Of a stretch of DNA of 64,000 nucleotides, positions 46,259-58,881 are shown in pieces. A model generated the notes under the pieces. It was not told where the DNA came from and did not search any database. It saw only the letters and a program-made list of their open reading frames with translations. Made by a program: the position numbers and the translations under genes. The first letter of the stretch is position 1; the number at the start of each line of letters is the position of its first letter. Source of the DNA: Anaeramoeba flamelloides (taxonomy: Eukaryota; Metamonada; Anaeramoebidae); the NCBI GenBank assembly GCA_027625915.1, contig JANTQA010000036.1:2661501-2725500 (forward strand), written 5' to 3'.

Positions 46259-48149
46259 AAAAAATCAATTATTTAAATTGTGACGAAAACCGAAACAAAT
46301 TGAAAAAAATGAAATTATTTTTTGTTAGTTTGCTTTTAATGAAACAATGTTCAATGAGATAAATCAAAATGTTTAAAGAATTTTAGTATTTTAGTTGAAG
46401 TGTTACATCCCTTTTCGGACATTTTATCTTTTGATGATTTGAACTTCTTGTTTGGGAAAAAAAGTGAAACTGGGAAAAAAAAGTTCTAAAAGGTTTTAAT
46501 ATTAGGAACATTTACTGAACCTGAAAATACAAAAAGAAGATCTATTAATAAAAGAAAAAATAAATTACTAAAGAAAAAAAAGAGGTATTCAACACAATAA
46601 GGTTTTTCTGAAATACTATCTCTTTGGTATAGGATTTTCTTTGATTAACCAATTATTAAAAATTTATTACAAAAACTTGACTATTTTTGAGATCTTCAAA
46701 AAAACACCATCAATTTCAATTTCCGATAAACAAGGAGATTTACTGGTTTCTGTTGGTCTGATTGAAAATAGTATAATTGGTTATTGTTTGAATTTCATTT
46801 GTTTCTTCTTTTAATTGATTTCATTTTCAGGTTTCCGTGATTTCTGTGATAATATTTATGTTCCCAATGAACAATTGTGTTTCACTTTTTTTTGCAAACA
46901 TAATGGAAATTACTTTATTCTTTCAAACGTATGCCCATGAACTTTTTAGAATACCATAATACAGATGTTTTAAAAAAATATAGATTGAAAATTTTCAAAG
47001 TGGGATTTCAAAATTTATAATTAACACTTTGTTAAATGTTCTTTGTCTGTTAAGAGATTAACATCAGAATAGGTTCTGTTATAATGAAAAGTTGTTGTAA
47101 TTGGGGTATCTTATATTAGTTTTACAGAGTTCAAATAACTCTAAAAAAACTATCGAAATACTATTAAACTAGGTTAATTTTAAGAAACAATGACCCAATT
47201 TTTTTTTACTTTTATTTTACTTTTTTTTATTTTATTTTTAGACGAAAAAAAAATATTTCTAGTGTATAAAACTGAATATTAAAATATTAATTTTTTTATT
47301 GAAATAGATGAATTTATTTTCTAAAAATTTTTATTTTTGAAATTTGATTTTTAATGGGCAATGAATTTGAAATATAGTTTTTAAATTATTCTTTTTTTGA
47401 TGATCACAATTAATAATTTTCTTTTTGGAACTTCTTTTTTTAATTCCTTTTCTTAAATATCAAAAAGAAACCCAAAATTTTAGTGTTTGGGAAATATTTT
47501 GAATAAAGGTTTGTGTACCTTCAATACTGTTATTAGAATTATAAATTCGAAAAATTTCGATTCATCTTCAATTCCCTTTTGAAAATGGAGACAGAAACAT
47601 CAACATAACCCTTTAAAAACTCAATTTATAAAAGAAAAATATGGTAAAGGTATTGAAAATTTTTATCTCATTTAGAATTATAATACCAGAGGTAATTATT
47701 GTTTCTTTTTTTAATTTTCAAGATTTAATTAATAATTATGAACACCAAACCCCCCAAGACTGCTTTTTTTTTGTTTTCTTTTTATAAACCTTATTGTTTT
47801 TATCATTATATTTCCAATATCTAAGGAATAATTTATCAAAAGAATATATTCATTAATTATTCAATTTGTAATAATAATTGATTTTTTTTTTACAAATAAA
47901 CTACATTTTGTTGCAAATTCAGAAAAGATATTTTGTAATTTTAGAGGCATGGATATCGATGATTCAATCTTTAAATTTATTCAGAATATAGATTTTTTTA
48001 AAAAATTCTTGTTTTTTTTGATACTAATACAAGAATCATTTTTTATTGATGAGATCGAATTTTGTACTCGGGTAAAATACAAAAATTGGGAGATACTTTT
48101 TTATTATTATTTTATTATTTTTTCATTTGTCTTTAAAAAAAATAGAATC

Positions 48150-48300
48150 ATTACACTATATTTTTATTTATTAATCTATATTGGTTATTATCTCTAAAAA
48201 ATTTGGTAAAATACATTATTGTTCAAAAAAAAAAAACAATAAAACAATTTTTTTTCGGATGAAAAATCTTCCCCTATTTTTGAAAATTAGTTTATAGATT
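48150..48300 (+). repeat. Dispersed direct repeat, copy 2 (partner 1055-1195)
   Basis: See the partner near the left edge; the same words in the same order, about 85-90% alike by eye. Confidence 0.7.
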
Positions 48301-50184
48301 TTTAATCAAATTTTTTTAAAAGCATTTTAACCAAGATTTAGGACTTTTATTTACATATAATGGTGATATACTTCGACTTTAGACTTCTCCTCTATTTTTT
48401 TTAATCCATTAAGAGTTGTGTAATTATGGTGGATAATCATTTTTTGATAAAAAAAAAAAAAAATTCAAATTTTTACAAGTACTTAAATAGGTTAACAACT
48501 AATCAACATATGTGATAAATCATTGATCTGAAAAATTAACAAAGAAAAACTTGGAAATTTTTCGAAAAGGGTGTCAAAGAGCCGAAAATAAATTTCCAAC
48601 TTTAATAGTACTAAATTTCAATTTTTATACAAGTTATGTTGATTTAGAATGTGTCAATATTTGTTACTTTTAGGGATCATTAAATTATTTTTTTTTATTA
48701 TTTTTATTTCTCAAATTAGTTATTTCTATCTCAAGAATGTTACAAATTCATTAATCTAAAAAATATAGAGTCGTTATAAAAATAACCACAAATTAGATTA
48801 AATTGGTTGAAATTGATTGTGTTACTTCAAAAGAAAATATTTTTTTTAAAACTAAGGAAATTTAGGTTATTGGGAAAATAAAATAAGAAACAATTGAAAT
48901 TTTTTAAAAAAAAAAAATTGATTTTTATGAAATTGGCAATCCTTAGAAATTTTTATATTCCTTCAATTTTATACTACATCTATGCAAAAAGTGGTTCCTT
49001 AATTTTTTATATTTTTTGTCTAAATTTGTCAATAACGAGAATTTCCTGTCCATTATATCCTTTTTAGTTTTCGCTCATTTTCTATGGAGAAAAATACATA
49101 TTAAATGGCTATAATCTTAAAAAAACCCAAAAAATTGAAAAAAAATAGTAAAAAACTTAAAAAATTGAAAATAATTATTTTGTAATATAAAAGTTTCCAG
49201 TAAAATCTATTATTGTGCATTCAAAGTCACTTTTTCCATTGGCATCTAAGTGTTTACACAATGAAATATTGTATTTGAACATAGGATTAGGGGGGTTAAA
49301 GTTACTTTTTAATTTGAAGCGGTATTTTTCTCCTAATTCATAAAAATTTCAACACGGCAAGAGTCTTTTTTTGAACAGAACAGTCAGCTTATTTTATTAT
49401 TGTTTCAGCACTTATCGTTATACTTTTTCCAAATTGTAAATTATTTTTATCAGTTGGGATTGTACAAGATATTTTTTTTTCGAAGAACATTATGTTCAAT
49501 ATTTCGTTTATCTATATATATATATATATTTCTTTTTTCAAACTACTGAAATGTTGTTTTCGAATTTTTGTTGTATTTAAGTTTGTTTTTCAGTATTCAA
49601 TTTTTGGTTGGTGGTTGGAATAATTGTGTGTTTTATTTATGTTTTCAAGATACCCTATACTTGTTTTGAGGTGTTTGAATTTTATATTTTCTTGGGTTTT
49701 TTTTTCATTTTGATATGAAAAGTTTTTTTGAGAAAAATAGTTCTTAATTTCTTCGTTGGCAATTATTCTAAAAATTTTTTTTATTAATTTATACCAAAAT
49801 TTTTTGCATTTTTTGAAAAAATTTCATTTTTCAAGACTGGAAGTGTCAATGATAGGGAACAGTTTAAAGTTTACATTTTTTTTTTTTTGTTGAAATATAA
49901 AATAAATAATTATTACAATACTTTAACAAAAAAATAAAGTCACTACTTTAAAAAAAATATAATAAGTATTCATTTTAAAAATATTTAAATTTCATTAAAC
50001 ACAAAGAAATCACAAGAAAACAGGTTATAGATAACTTTATAAAGATTGTTTTCTATTTTATTATATATGATGTTAAATATTTCTATAAATATAAATAATA
50101 TTGTTAAAAGAATGAGTTCGGGAAAGCTAAACCTTGTGTTTGAAAATAAAGAAAAAGTTTTTTTTCTTTATTATATAACACCTA

Positions 50185-50565
50185 TATCTCAACTGATCAA
50201 AGAAACCAACTATGAACCCTAAAACAATATGGTTTTGGTTTCTAAAAGTTCTATTATTCAAAAAGAAATCCTAAAAATAAAGGATCAAAATGTAAAATTT
50301 ATCTTGTAAAAAAGAATAAATTTTTAATAAAAATTGAAGAAAGCTTTTAAACAAAAAAAAATCAAAAAATTAAAAAAATCAGGACAATTATGAAAAATTT
50401 ACTTGAATAATTTAAATTTTACTGAAAATATACAGATTGTTTAGTTTCAAATTGATTTGAAAGTGGGTAAATTATTGGGCATTGAATTTGGAGTTACGTT
50501 GGAACACACACAAAAAAAAAAGTACAGATTATATTTTGGAACACAAATTATAGGAGTTGTGCTCG
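50185..50565 (+). repeat. ~380 bp dispersed direct repeat, copy 2 (partner 3545-3920)
   Basis: Collinear with 3545-3920; both end in a (G/A)CACGGATTATATTTTG-like or TACAGATTATATTTTG word. Confidence 0.7.
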
Positions 50566-51496
50566 AATTATTTGGATAACTATATGCCTAAAAAATTAAT
50601 TTTTTTTATTTTGTTATATGAATTTTCTAAAACCCTTCAATTTTGTTTATATTTGCTATGAAACTCTTGATTTTGATTCATTTGCTGTAAAAATTGTTTA
50701 ACAATAAGAGAAAAAAGAATAGAAAAAATATTTATAGTAGTAAAAAAAATACTGGACTTGAAAAAAATCCTCGACATGATTTTCAATTGTGAATATTAGG
50801 AAAATTTTTCTTTAATTTCTTTTTATTAAAATCTTATCCTTTTTTTTTTTCAAGAATCAAACTTTTAAAATTATGACTCGCCAACTTATTAGAATGGTGG
50901 TTAATAAAATAACACTGGTTCAAAGTAATATTCAATCAACCAAAAATCAAAAAAAAATATCATACGAAAAAATAATAAACCCCAATAAAACCCTGATTGT
51001 TTTTCAAAATACGTTGATCTAAATAGGTTATCAAACAATTTCTATAGAATTTTATAGAACCACTACTTTAATAAACTTGAAGTAGGTTTATTAAAAGGTT
51101 TATTATAAATTTGGTTATTTCTCAAAAGAACTTGATTTTAAATATTTGGAAATTATACATCAATTTTCCTAATATTCTCAATTTATCATCTTGTAGGGGA
51201 TTTTTTTGATGTACAGTATTTTTTTCACAACTAGACTATTAAAAATTAACAATCTCATATTTAGAGATTAGTTTCTCTTGTTTTCTGAAGAGAACCTTTT
51301 TCGTCTTGTATCTCCAGTTAACTTTATGTTTATTCCCATCAGGAAATAGAAAATTTTTATTTTTGGTTGAGGAATAAGAAGGAAACTCTATACCATATGC
51401 CCCGATTATATTTGACTTTTTTCAATCAGACCCTATAATTGTTAAAAGACAACTTCGTCTGTATCCGAATATTTTGATTTCTTTTGGAAATTCTTC

Positions 51497-51735
51497 ATTG
51501 CTGATAAATTGTAATTTATTTTACAAAATTTTTTGTTGATTTTCCTTTTTGAAATTATTATGCCCTAGTTTTGAAGAAAGTATTTTATGAATTCAAGTGT
51601 TAAAAAACTCTCGAAAATTGGTTTCTCTTCAAAATATTCTTCGTCCTGGAATGGTTGATAAGAAACGGTTCGAAGTTTTATAAAAATGGAAATTGTACCA
51701 AAAATTTTTTGAAATTTATAAGAATTTATCAGTAT
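51497..51735. mobile_element. MITE family 3, copy in opposite orientation
   Basis: Ends GCTGATAAATTG… and …AAGAATTTATCAGTA. The interior read on the minus strand gives AACACTTGAATTCATAAAATAC and TTTCAAAAAGGAAAATCAAC, matching 21022-21255. Confidence 0.75.
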
Positions 51736-52097
51736 TTCTTCAAAAAGGAAAATTAAAGAGATTTTGAATAATTCTGTGTTGAATATTAACTTCATCAGAG
51801 AAATTTTTAGAACACAATATTCTTTGTTTCAGAAAAAATCCTTTGTGTACGTCTTGTTTTTTTTTACCAAACTTTGGTTTTATAATAATCAAGAAAACTA
51901 TTTTACTAATCCATTTTTATCACAAGCAAATGAAGTGTTTGAAGTCACGGTATGTGATTTGTGGAGAAGTTCTTTATTGGTAATTGCTTTTTACACAAAA
52001 ATTTCCTCTCACAAATTAAAAATTTTTTCAAATTCTCTCCCTTCTTATCCCCAATACTTTTAAGTTGACGAATAAAAAAAATCCTCAATGAATTTTT

Positions 52098-52311
52098 TAC
52101 TGTTAATTGTAAAATATAAAGATCAACATTTTCATTCAGCTTTCCAACAAAATAAAAAATGAAAACAAATCATTAAATTCCCCACTTCTAAAAGGGAATT
52201 AAGAATTTTGGCTAGTTTTAAGAATTAAAAATTTGAATTCTTACTGAATTTTAGGAAAGCTGAATGAAAATTTTGTTGTCATTATTTTGCACCAAATAGT
52301 AGTCATAAAGA
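52098..52311. mobile_element. MITE family 4, copy 3
   Basis: Begins TACTGTTAATTGTAAAATAT, then CATTTTCATTCAGCTTTCC; mirrored by GGAAAGCTGAATGAAAATTT and TTTTGCACCAAATAGTA. The arms are well preserved. Confidence 0.85.
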
Positions 52312-53357
52312 TGTTTTCAAAGAGTAAGCAAAAAACCTTAAACTTTCCTTTGCTTATTTCACGTGAATCGATAAAAAACGAAAAAATAAAAAAAAATTTT
52401 TAAAAAAAGACAAGATCAAAATATTAACAGACTAGCGAGAAAAGAGTTGTGTTCAGCAAACAAAAATCAAAGACACCTCAAAAGAACAATGCGTTTTAAC
52501 TGCCTGAACTTGAGAGTTTTATTTTTTAATGATGATCTTGTTACTATTTTTTGCTAATTGAATGTAAAAAAATTATTCATTCAATTTACTTTCTTTTCTC
52601 GATTATAAATCATTCCTTTTCTCTTTTAGATATCAGAGCAAGTCGTTACAAAGTTTTGTCTTAAAAATATGATGATTTGATTGAAAATCTTTTCTTATTC
52701 AAATGAATTATTTGCCAACTTTTCAGATCAACAGACTTTAATCCAAGTCCGAACTTTAATTAATCTTTTTAAAATTGTCTTTCGTTTGACTTCAAAAAAA
52801 AAGTCTCGTTTTTTGGTCTGACTATTTCAAAAAAAATTAAAATTATACAAAACTCCAATATTTGTCTGAGAACAGTTTTACAAAGATCAAGCAAGTGACC
52901 GAAATAAATAATCAAAAGTGATGAATATTTAGAGATAGTTTCAACAGTAAAATACTCCTTTGGTTTGAATTATACATGTCTGGGAGTAAATTTCAATGTG
53001 TTTGAATTTTCTGTCTTGTGGATTAAGAATGAAGGGAAAATTCAAAATTCTCATTCAAATTAACAAAAAGTTAGAATTCGGAATTGAAAATTCGGCAACA
53101 TGACAAATCATACACATTACATTTTTTTTCCTTACGTCTCCACTTTTAAATAACTTTATGTCTTTTTACATAGTCTTTCAATTGAAAATGAGAAAATTAA
53201 AAATCTAAAACAATAAACACAGATCGCTGGAGGTTTGTTTAGACAAACTTTTTTCATTTTGTTCAACACCAAATACATATAATAATTTTTTATCAGGAAT
53301 AAAACAACATTTTTTTATTTTTATTTTTAAATTTATAAGACCTTTAGTAACTTTAAA

Positions 53358-56300
53358 ATGGGAAACCAACAAAAAAAAAAGAAAAAGAAAGAAAGGAAGA
53401 AAAACAAAAAAATTGATAACATGTTAAACGACCCAAACCAAAAAAAAGAAGTGAAGGTAAACTACTTTGATAACTTTATATTTATTTTGTTTTTTTTCTT
53501 TTGAATTTCCGTATTTTTTTTTTAATTAGTTACTTTCCTCAAAAAAAAAATCATTCAATCTTATTCACCTCAACTTTTTCTTTTAATTTTATTCCTTTTT
53601 ATTTACTTTAAAAATAGATTTTAATACTGGGTAACTCAATTCACCATTTCTCACAATCACCTTTTACAAAACATAACAAAAAAAAAAAAAACAATCTTTT
53701 GTTTAACTGATTTTTTACAACAAATTTTTTTATTACCTTTTCAGGAACCGGAGAATCTGGGAAATCCACTTTTGTCAAACAAATTCATTTAATCCATAAA
53801 GATGGGTTCGACACAAAAACAAGACAAAGGTTTCGAGTTGCAATCCACTTTAATTTGATTAAGAACCTCCAAGATCTAATCGAAGGGTTGCCTTTAATTA
53901 GAAAAAGCGTTTCGAAGCCATTAACGGTATGCCTTTTATCTTTACCTTTCTTTTCAAAGTGTTAATAAATGTGCACTTCTTCTTTTTTTCTTGTGTTAAT
54001 CTTCTTCCCTTCAAACTTACTTTAATCTTCGTCCCTTCAAAAACTGTTATTATCAAATCAAAAAGAGAACTTACCAAACTTAAAGTATTGTCTCGGGTCT
54101 AAAACAAAACATCTTCGAGACTTTAATTTCTTCTCATCAACAACCCAGGAAATGATTTCTATTTGCTAAAAACTCTGAAAATTTGCACCCATCTTTTTGT
54201 TTTTTTTTCCTTTTTTTGAAAATAAATTTCTTATCAAATTAACTTTTCTCTATTTAAATGATTTTAATTTGAAAAAAAATTTTTTTTCGACAGCTTTTCT
54301 TATGTCCAAAATAAAAATTAACTTCCTTTTCCATATTTTTCTTTTGACAAACAGAATTCAAAGAAGTACATTTGGACTTTGTTTACCTCTCTTTGAAAAA
54401 GGAAATTGAAAACGAATCAGAATTGAAAATTTTTTTTCATTTATATTGCAAATACGGGTATACGAGGTTTGTATTAAATAGTTCATCCCATTTATGGAAA
54501 CTTTTGACAAAAACAACACTTTTGGAAGCCAACTGATCAAGTCAATCAAAATTGAGTCTTTGGATTATTTGTCTGTTTTACTCAAAAAGAAAAATTAAAA
54601 AATTCTTTATTTTTTACAGATTTTTTAATTTTTTTTACAAAATTCCAAATTTTAGACCTATTGACAGAATTACACAAACAGATCATTCCAATTTGATGAA
54701 AAATAAATTGAACAAAAGTTTCATAGACTCATATTTGAATAATAATGGGAAAAAAATTTCACTTCATTTTCTATTACCTTTTTTCCTTTAGGAAATAGAG
54801 TTTTCAAATCAGTTGATTGTAATTTCTGTCAACTCTCTTTTTTTTTGTTTGTGTTGGTCTCTTTTTTATGATACACTGATCTATATTGGGTAAGATCAGA
54901 ATACGTGATGAATGGAATTTCTGAATTGAAAAAAGATAATCGAGATGAAATTTTATCCCCATTTAAATTTCAAACACAAGTAAGACAATCTAAATCAGAT
55001 GTCATACTTAATAAACGGTTTTAGTCAACATTCTAATTCTTAGTAACTTTAAAAAATTCTACTAAGGATGACCATTTTTACTTTCTGATAAATGCAAATA
55101 AATTTAATAAAATTTTTAGTTCAATTTCCATTTTTGTAAATCTATTCACTCAACCTTTAAAACAACTCAAGAGAAAGAAAGAACCTTTTAAATTCAAATC
55201 AATTTTACAAATTTTCTTAACATTTAAACCAATAAAATGCTTTATTCAAAGCTTTTGTAAAAAATTTGTAAAATGAAAAATGAAGAGAAAATTTTTCAGA
55301 TATTTATTTGAATTTATCAGTATCCAATTGAAATTTTATCCCATTTATTATTCTAATACCAGCAACATTCAAAAACAAAAAAAAAGATCTTTTATAAGTA
55401 AAACTTTTTAAGAGAATAAATTTTGTGGACATATTGATTGTCGCCTTTTAAAAGTAGGGACTTTTACTGATTTACTGAATTCTGAGAGGATTTTTATCTT
55501 TTTTTGGAAAGCTGTATGAAAATTTTGATCTTTTTATTTTACAATTTCCAAGTTGAAAGAAAATTTTATTCCTGCTAAAATCAAATTCTACGAATTAAAA
55601 TTAGATCTCGACGTTCAATAAGGAAGCTTAATTAAATTTCAAAAAATATCATTTCTACTGATAAATTAAAAAAAAATCACAAACAATTTTTAGTTCAATT
55701 TCCATTTTTGTTTAAATCTTGTAAACTCTACTTTTAAAGTATTCCATATAAAATAGTTCTTCAAAAAGAATTTTTTGAAGTACCAACTAATTTACAAGGT
55801 TTCTTAACATTTAAAAGAATGAAATGCTTTAAATCAAAGTCAAAGTAAAAAAATTTTATAAAATGAAAATGAAAAATGTACTAAAAATTTTCAAACATCT
55901 ATTTGAATTTATCAGTAAATAGATTTTTTGAGTATCTTTGTTTTTTTTTTTCAACCAATAATTATTAGAATATTTAGGAACTTGGAATAAAAAATTTCTT
56001 TTGTTAATTGAAAAATAATAGTAAATTTATTTTTCACTGAGCACATTTCACGTTTGTTTTTTCTCCCATTTTAAATCAGAATGTGAACTATTAACTTAAA
56101 TCCTAATTAACAACATTAAAAAAACCAATTCCTTGATTTAACAATTCTGAAATATAAGGTCTTTTTTTTTTTTTTTTTTTGAGATATTATCAATAATAGC
56201 TAGCTTGTGTTTTTTTCTCGAAAGATTAAGAAATTAAATTAACTTTTAAATTGTCACTCAAAAAGGAAGAAAGATAAAAAAAAAAAAAAGAAAGAAAAAT

Positions 56301-58323
56301 CGAAATTTTATCGCATTTGCGAATTTATCATCTCTTATTTTTACAATTTAAAATACTTGTTAGTTCTTATATTTTATTTTTTTTTCAGTTCAAAAAAGAG
56401 TTTTTTTTAACACCTAAAGAATCATTTTCAATGTTTATAAATTCCTTTTTTTTAACGAACTAAAAAGAGAAAAATTAAATTTCTTTTTAATTTTAGATAA
56501 CTCTTCAATTAAGGACCAATTTTTGAAAAAAATCCCATACATATCTTTTTCTTTTGAAAATATTTTCGAAGTGAAAAATTTATAAATACTGGTATTTAAA
56601 TTCTAAATAGGTAAAAATTTTTACTTCATTTCATTTTCCATATTTTTCTTTGGGAATAGAGTTCTCAAAGAAATAAGCTGTAATTTAAAAACTCGATCAG
56701 AAAAAGGAAATTGAAAATGAATTGAAAATTTTTCCCATTTGTAATTCAAATACCAGTATAGCATTTGATAAAATAATTCAAATAAAACTGACTAATTCTC
56801 AAATCATCGAAAATTTTTCAAATTTTTTATATTGATTTTTTTGTCGTTGCATTTTCTTGAAGGTGTCCAAAAACAATTTTTAACCTTTTACATTATTTTT
56901 TACATAAAGAGACTCTTCATACAAGATTAATTCCAAGAGTGATAATATTTTATCAAATACTATTTATTAATTCGGCTTTATCAAACATTTGTATTAAAAA
57001 AATCAAAAAACAATAAACTTACCTAATAAACAGTATTTTACCAAATTTTAAATTAATGAAGGGATTTTATTTTTTTTTTATTATTTATTTTTTTTACTGA
57101 TTTTTTCTTTTCCCCCGTTTTAAAACAAAAACCAAGTCCAAAAATTAGATTAATTATTTTTAATTAAAATAGAATTCAAAACATCAAATTAAACCAAATT
57201 TACCCTCTGTTCTATATTTTTTTCACAAATTATTCTTTTTTTTTTCAACAAAAGGAAGTTGCAGAAAACTTTTTACAATTGAACCCAAGAACAAATTTCA
57301 CATCAACAATCATCGATGTTGTTGAATCTTTATGGGCTGACAAGTCAATCAAGAAAATGTATGAACGAAGGTCTCTCATACAAATCCCTAGTTCCACAAA
57401 CTACTTTTTGGACAGCCTTCATAGAATCTCAAAAAACGACTACCTCCCAAATGACAATGATATCATCATGTGCAGAATACCAACAACGGGAATAAATCAG
57501 GTCCAATTTGAAGATCAAGGGCTCCAATGGAGTTTGATTGACGTCGGTGGGCAACGATCTGAAAGGCGTAAATGGATACATCATTTTGATAACGTTTCAA
57601 TTGTTTTTTATGTGATTGCTTTAGATGAGTATGATCAAGCCTTGTATGAAAACATTGAAATCAATAGGTTTGCCGTCTTTAACGATTTTTTTTTTTTCTT
57701 CTCCCTTTTAATTTTATCAAATCTCATTAATTATTCTTTTTAAAATAAACATTTCTTATATTATATACCTATTTACTTATATACCTATTTACTTATTTTC
57801 CTATTTACTCATATACCTTTTTACCCATTTACCCCATTTACCCCATTTACATTAGAATGACAGAAAGCCTCGATTTATTATCTCAGACATTAGGAAACCA
57901 AATATTTCGAAAAACACCATGCTTCCTTGTTTTTAATAAATTAGATCTTTTCCAAAAAAAAATTAAAAAAGTTGATTTAAATGTATGCTTTAAGAAATAC
58001 AAAGGCGGGAAAAATGAAGAAAAAGCTTTAAATTTTATTTATAAAACTTTTAAAAAATCCATTTCTTCAAAAAAAAGAACCGTTAATTGCTTTTCTTCAA
58101 TCGGCACAGAAACAGAGAACGTTAGTGAAGTTCTTGTAAGTGCTCTCATTTTAATTTTTTTATTTATTTATTGTTTACATTTTTTTTTTGTTACATCTTA
58201 TTAATTTTTTTTATCTCTTTTTATCCCATCTCGTTATTTCATATCACTTATTAATAGCAACAAATTCAAGAATCCGTGAAACGCGATTCACCACATATAT
58301 TAAGTTCATTAAACCAAATTTAA
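53358..58323 (+). CDS. Heterotrimeric G-protein alpha subunit, six exons including a 13-nt micro-exon
   Basis: Exons 53358-53456, 53618-53630, 53745-53926, 57255-57667, 57856-58135 and 58258-58323 give 350 residues, the usual G-alpha length. N-terminus MGNQQKKKKKK: Gly2 fits N-myristoylation and is followed by a Lys-rich stretch, with no Cys3. G1 is ILILGTGESGKST (34-46), split over exons 2 and 3. Switch I is CRIPTTGI with the arginine at 172. G3 is DVGGQRSERRKW with Q198. G4 is FNKLD (263-266). All catalytic residues for GTP hydrolysis are present. The G5 motif, normally TCATDT, reads SIGTET (317-322), which is divergent. The all-helical domain (about 50-165) is complete. The C-terminus is …SPHILSSLNQI, with no pertussis-toxin-type Cys. 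It should couple a 7TM receptor to effectors at the plasma membrane, and a receptor gene lies 4 kb downstream on the same strand. Introns are 161, 114, 3328, 188 and 122 nt; intron 4 starts GTTTGC, an unusual donor. Confidence 0.93.
53618..53630 (+). other. 13-nt micro-exon of the G-alpha gene
   Basis: AAATAG|ATTTTAATACTGG|GTAACT. It encodes ILIL plus the first base of the P-loop glycine codon. Skipping it would shift the frame and destroy G1. It is needed to supply the beta1 strand (K-ILILG-TGESGKS) that every G-alpha has. Confidence 0.85.
55084..55322. mobile_element. MITE family 3, copy in the G-alpha intron (1)
   Basis: Begins TTCTGATAAATGCAAATAAA and ends TATTTGAATTTATCAGTA; the interior AATAAAATGCTTTATTCAAAG matches 21022-21255. 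Confidence 0.8.
55440..55552. mobile_element. Partial family-4 MITE (one arm)
   Basis: Contains TTTTTTTGGAAAGCTGTATGA, AAATTTTGATCTTTTTATTT and TACAATTT, the right arm of family 4; the left arm was not found. Confidence 0.5.
55656..55917. mobile_element. MITE family 3, copy in the G-alpha intron (2)
   Basis: Begins TACTGATAAATTAAAA and ends CTATTTGAATTTATCAGTA. The interior TTTTTAGTTCAATTTCCATTT and AATGAAATGCTTTAAATCAAAG matches the other copies. Confidence 0.8.
56587..56758. mobile_element. TA-flanked palindromic MITE, family 5
   Basis: 172 bp; begins TACTGGTATTTAAATTCTAA and ends TGTAATTCAAATACCAGTA. The subterminal AAAATTTTTACTTCATTTCA is mirrored by TGAATTGAAAATTTTTCCCA. Related arms are seen at 31062-31210 and elsewhere in this intron. 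Confidence 0.8.
57771..57852 (+). repeat. Minisatellite in G-alpha intron 4
   Basis: Seven or so imperfect units of the type TATACCTATTTACT, drifting to TTTACCCCA near the acceptor. It supplies the pyrimidine-rich stretch just before the splice site at 57855. Confidence 0.75.
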
Positions 58324-58881
58324 TTGAGAGAATACAATTTTTAGATTCATTAATACCTTAATTTTTTGTTTCCTAATCTTTGAAAAATATTACAATATAA
58401 TTTTTTTTAATTACCTTTTTAAAATTTTATTAAATTTTATGATTTTTTTGAAAACAAAAATAAAATTTATTCATTTTTTACTTTTTTTTTTGGTCTTTAA
58501 TGTTTTAATTAACACTGATCTGGAAAAAGTTGGGGAATTTAATAAAATGTGAAAAATAAAAAAAAAATCAATTTTTTTCTTTAAGAACTAATCTAAACTC
58601 TTTTTCAAATAAAAGGGCACAAAAAATTTCAAGAATTATTCATAATTGAATAAAATTAATTGTAGTATCATTCTAAAATATTAGAATTCTTTAAAACATA
58701 AAAAAAACACTCAACTGAAGATTTAAAACTCATTAAAACAAAACAATAAATTTAAAAGAAAATATGATAAAAATTGGGGTTGTCTTTTATTTGAAATGAG
58801 AAATCTCGTTTTGTAAATTGTAATGAAAAAAAATATAAAATCAATAAAAATCACTGAACAAGGTGAATTGGGAAAAAGTTC

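Larger units (their letters stand above)
46259..53357. other. Long intergenic region (7.1 kb) with scattered repeats
   Basis: No supportable gene. Holds the 48150-48300 and 50185-50565 repeats, MITEs at 51497-51735 and 52098-52311, a short (TA)n at 49512-49529, and many A/T tracts. Frames at 47949-48197 and 51764-52063 are AT-rich with no known content. Confidence 0.5.
53927..57254 (+). other. 3.3 kb MITE-loaded intron of the G-alpha gene
   Basis: Donor ACG|GTATGC and acceptor AAAAG|GAAGTT, phase 0. Inside are family-3 MITEs at 55084-55322 and 55656-55917, a family-4 arm near 55440-55552, a family-5 MITE at 56587-56758, and family-5-like arms near 54290-54475 and 54725-54830. No internal gene was recognised. 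Confidence 0.8.

Noticed and set aside
46047-46283. 78-codon plus-strand frame opposite the Aha1-like gene
   Set aside because: Shadow of the minus-strand coding sequence.
47949-48197. 82-codon plus-strand frame starting MDIDDSIFKF
   Set aside because: Its second half is the dispersed repeat also found at 1055-1195, and composition is AT-driven.
51764-52063. 99-codon frame with a few protein-like words
   Set aside because: No ATG start, no family, lies between two MITEs; insufficient support.
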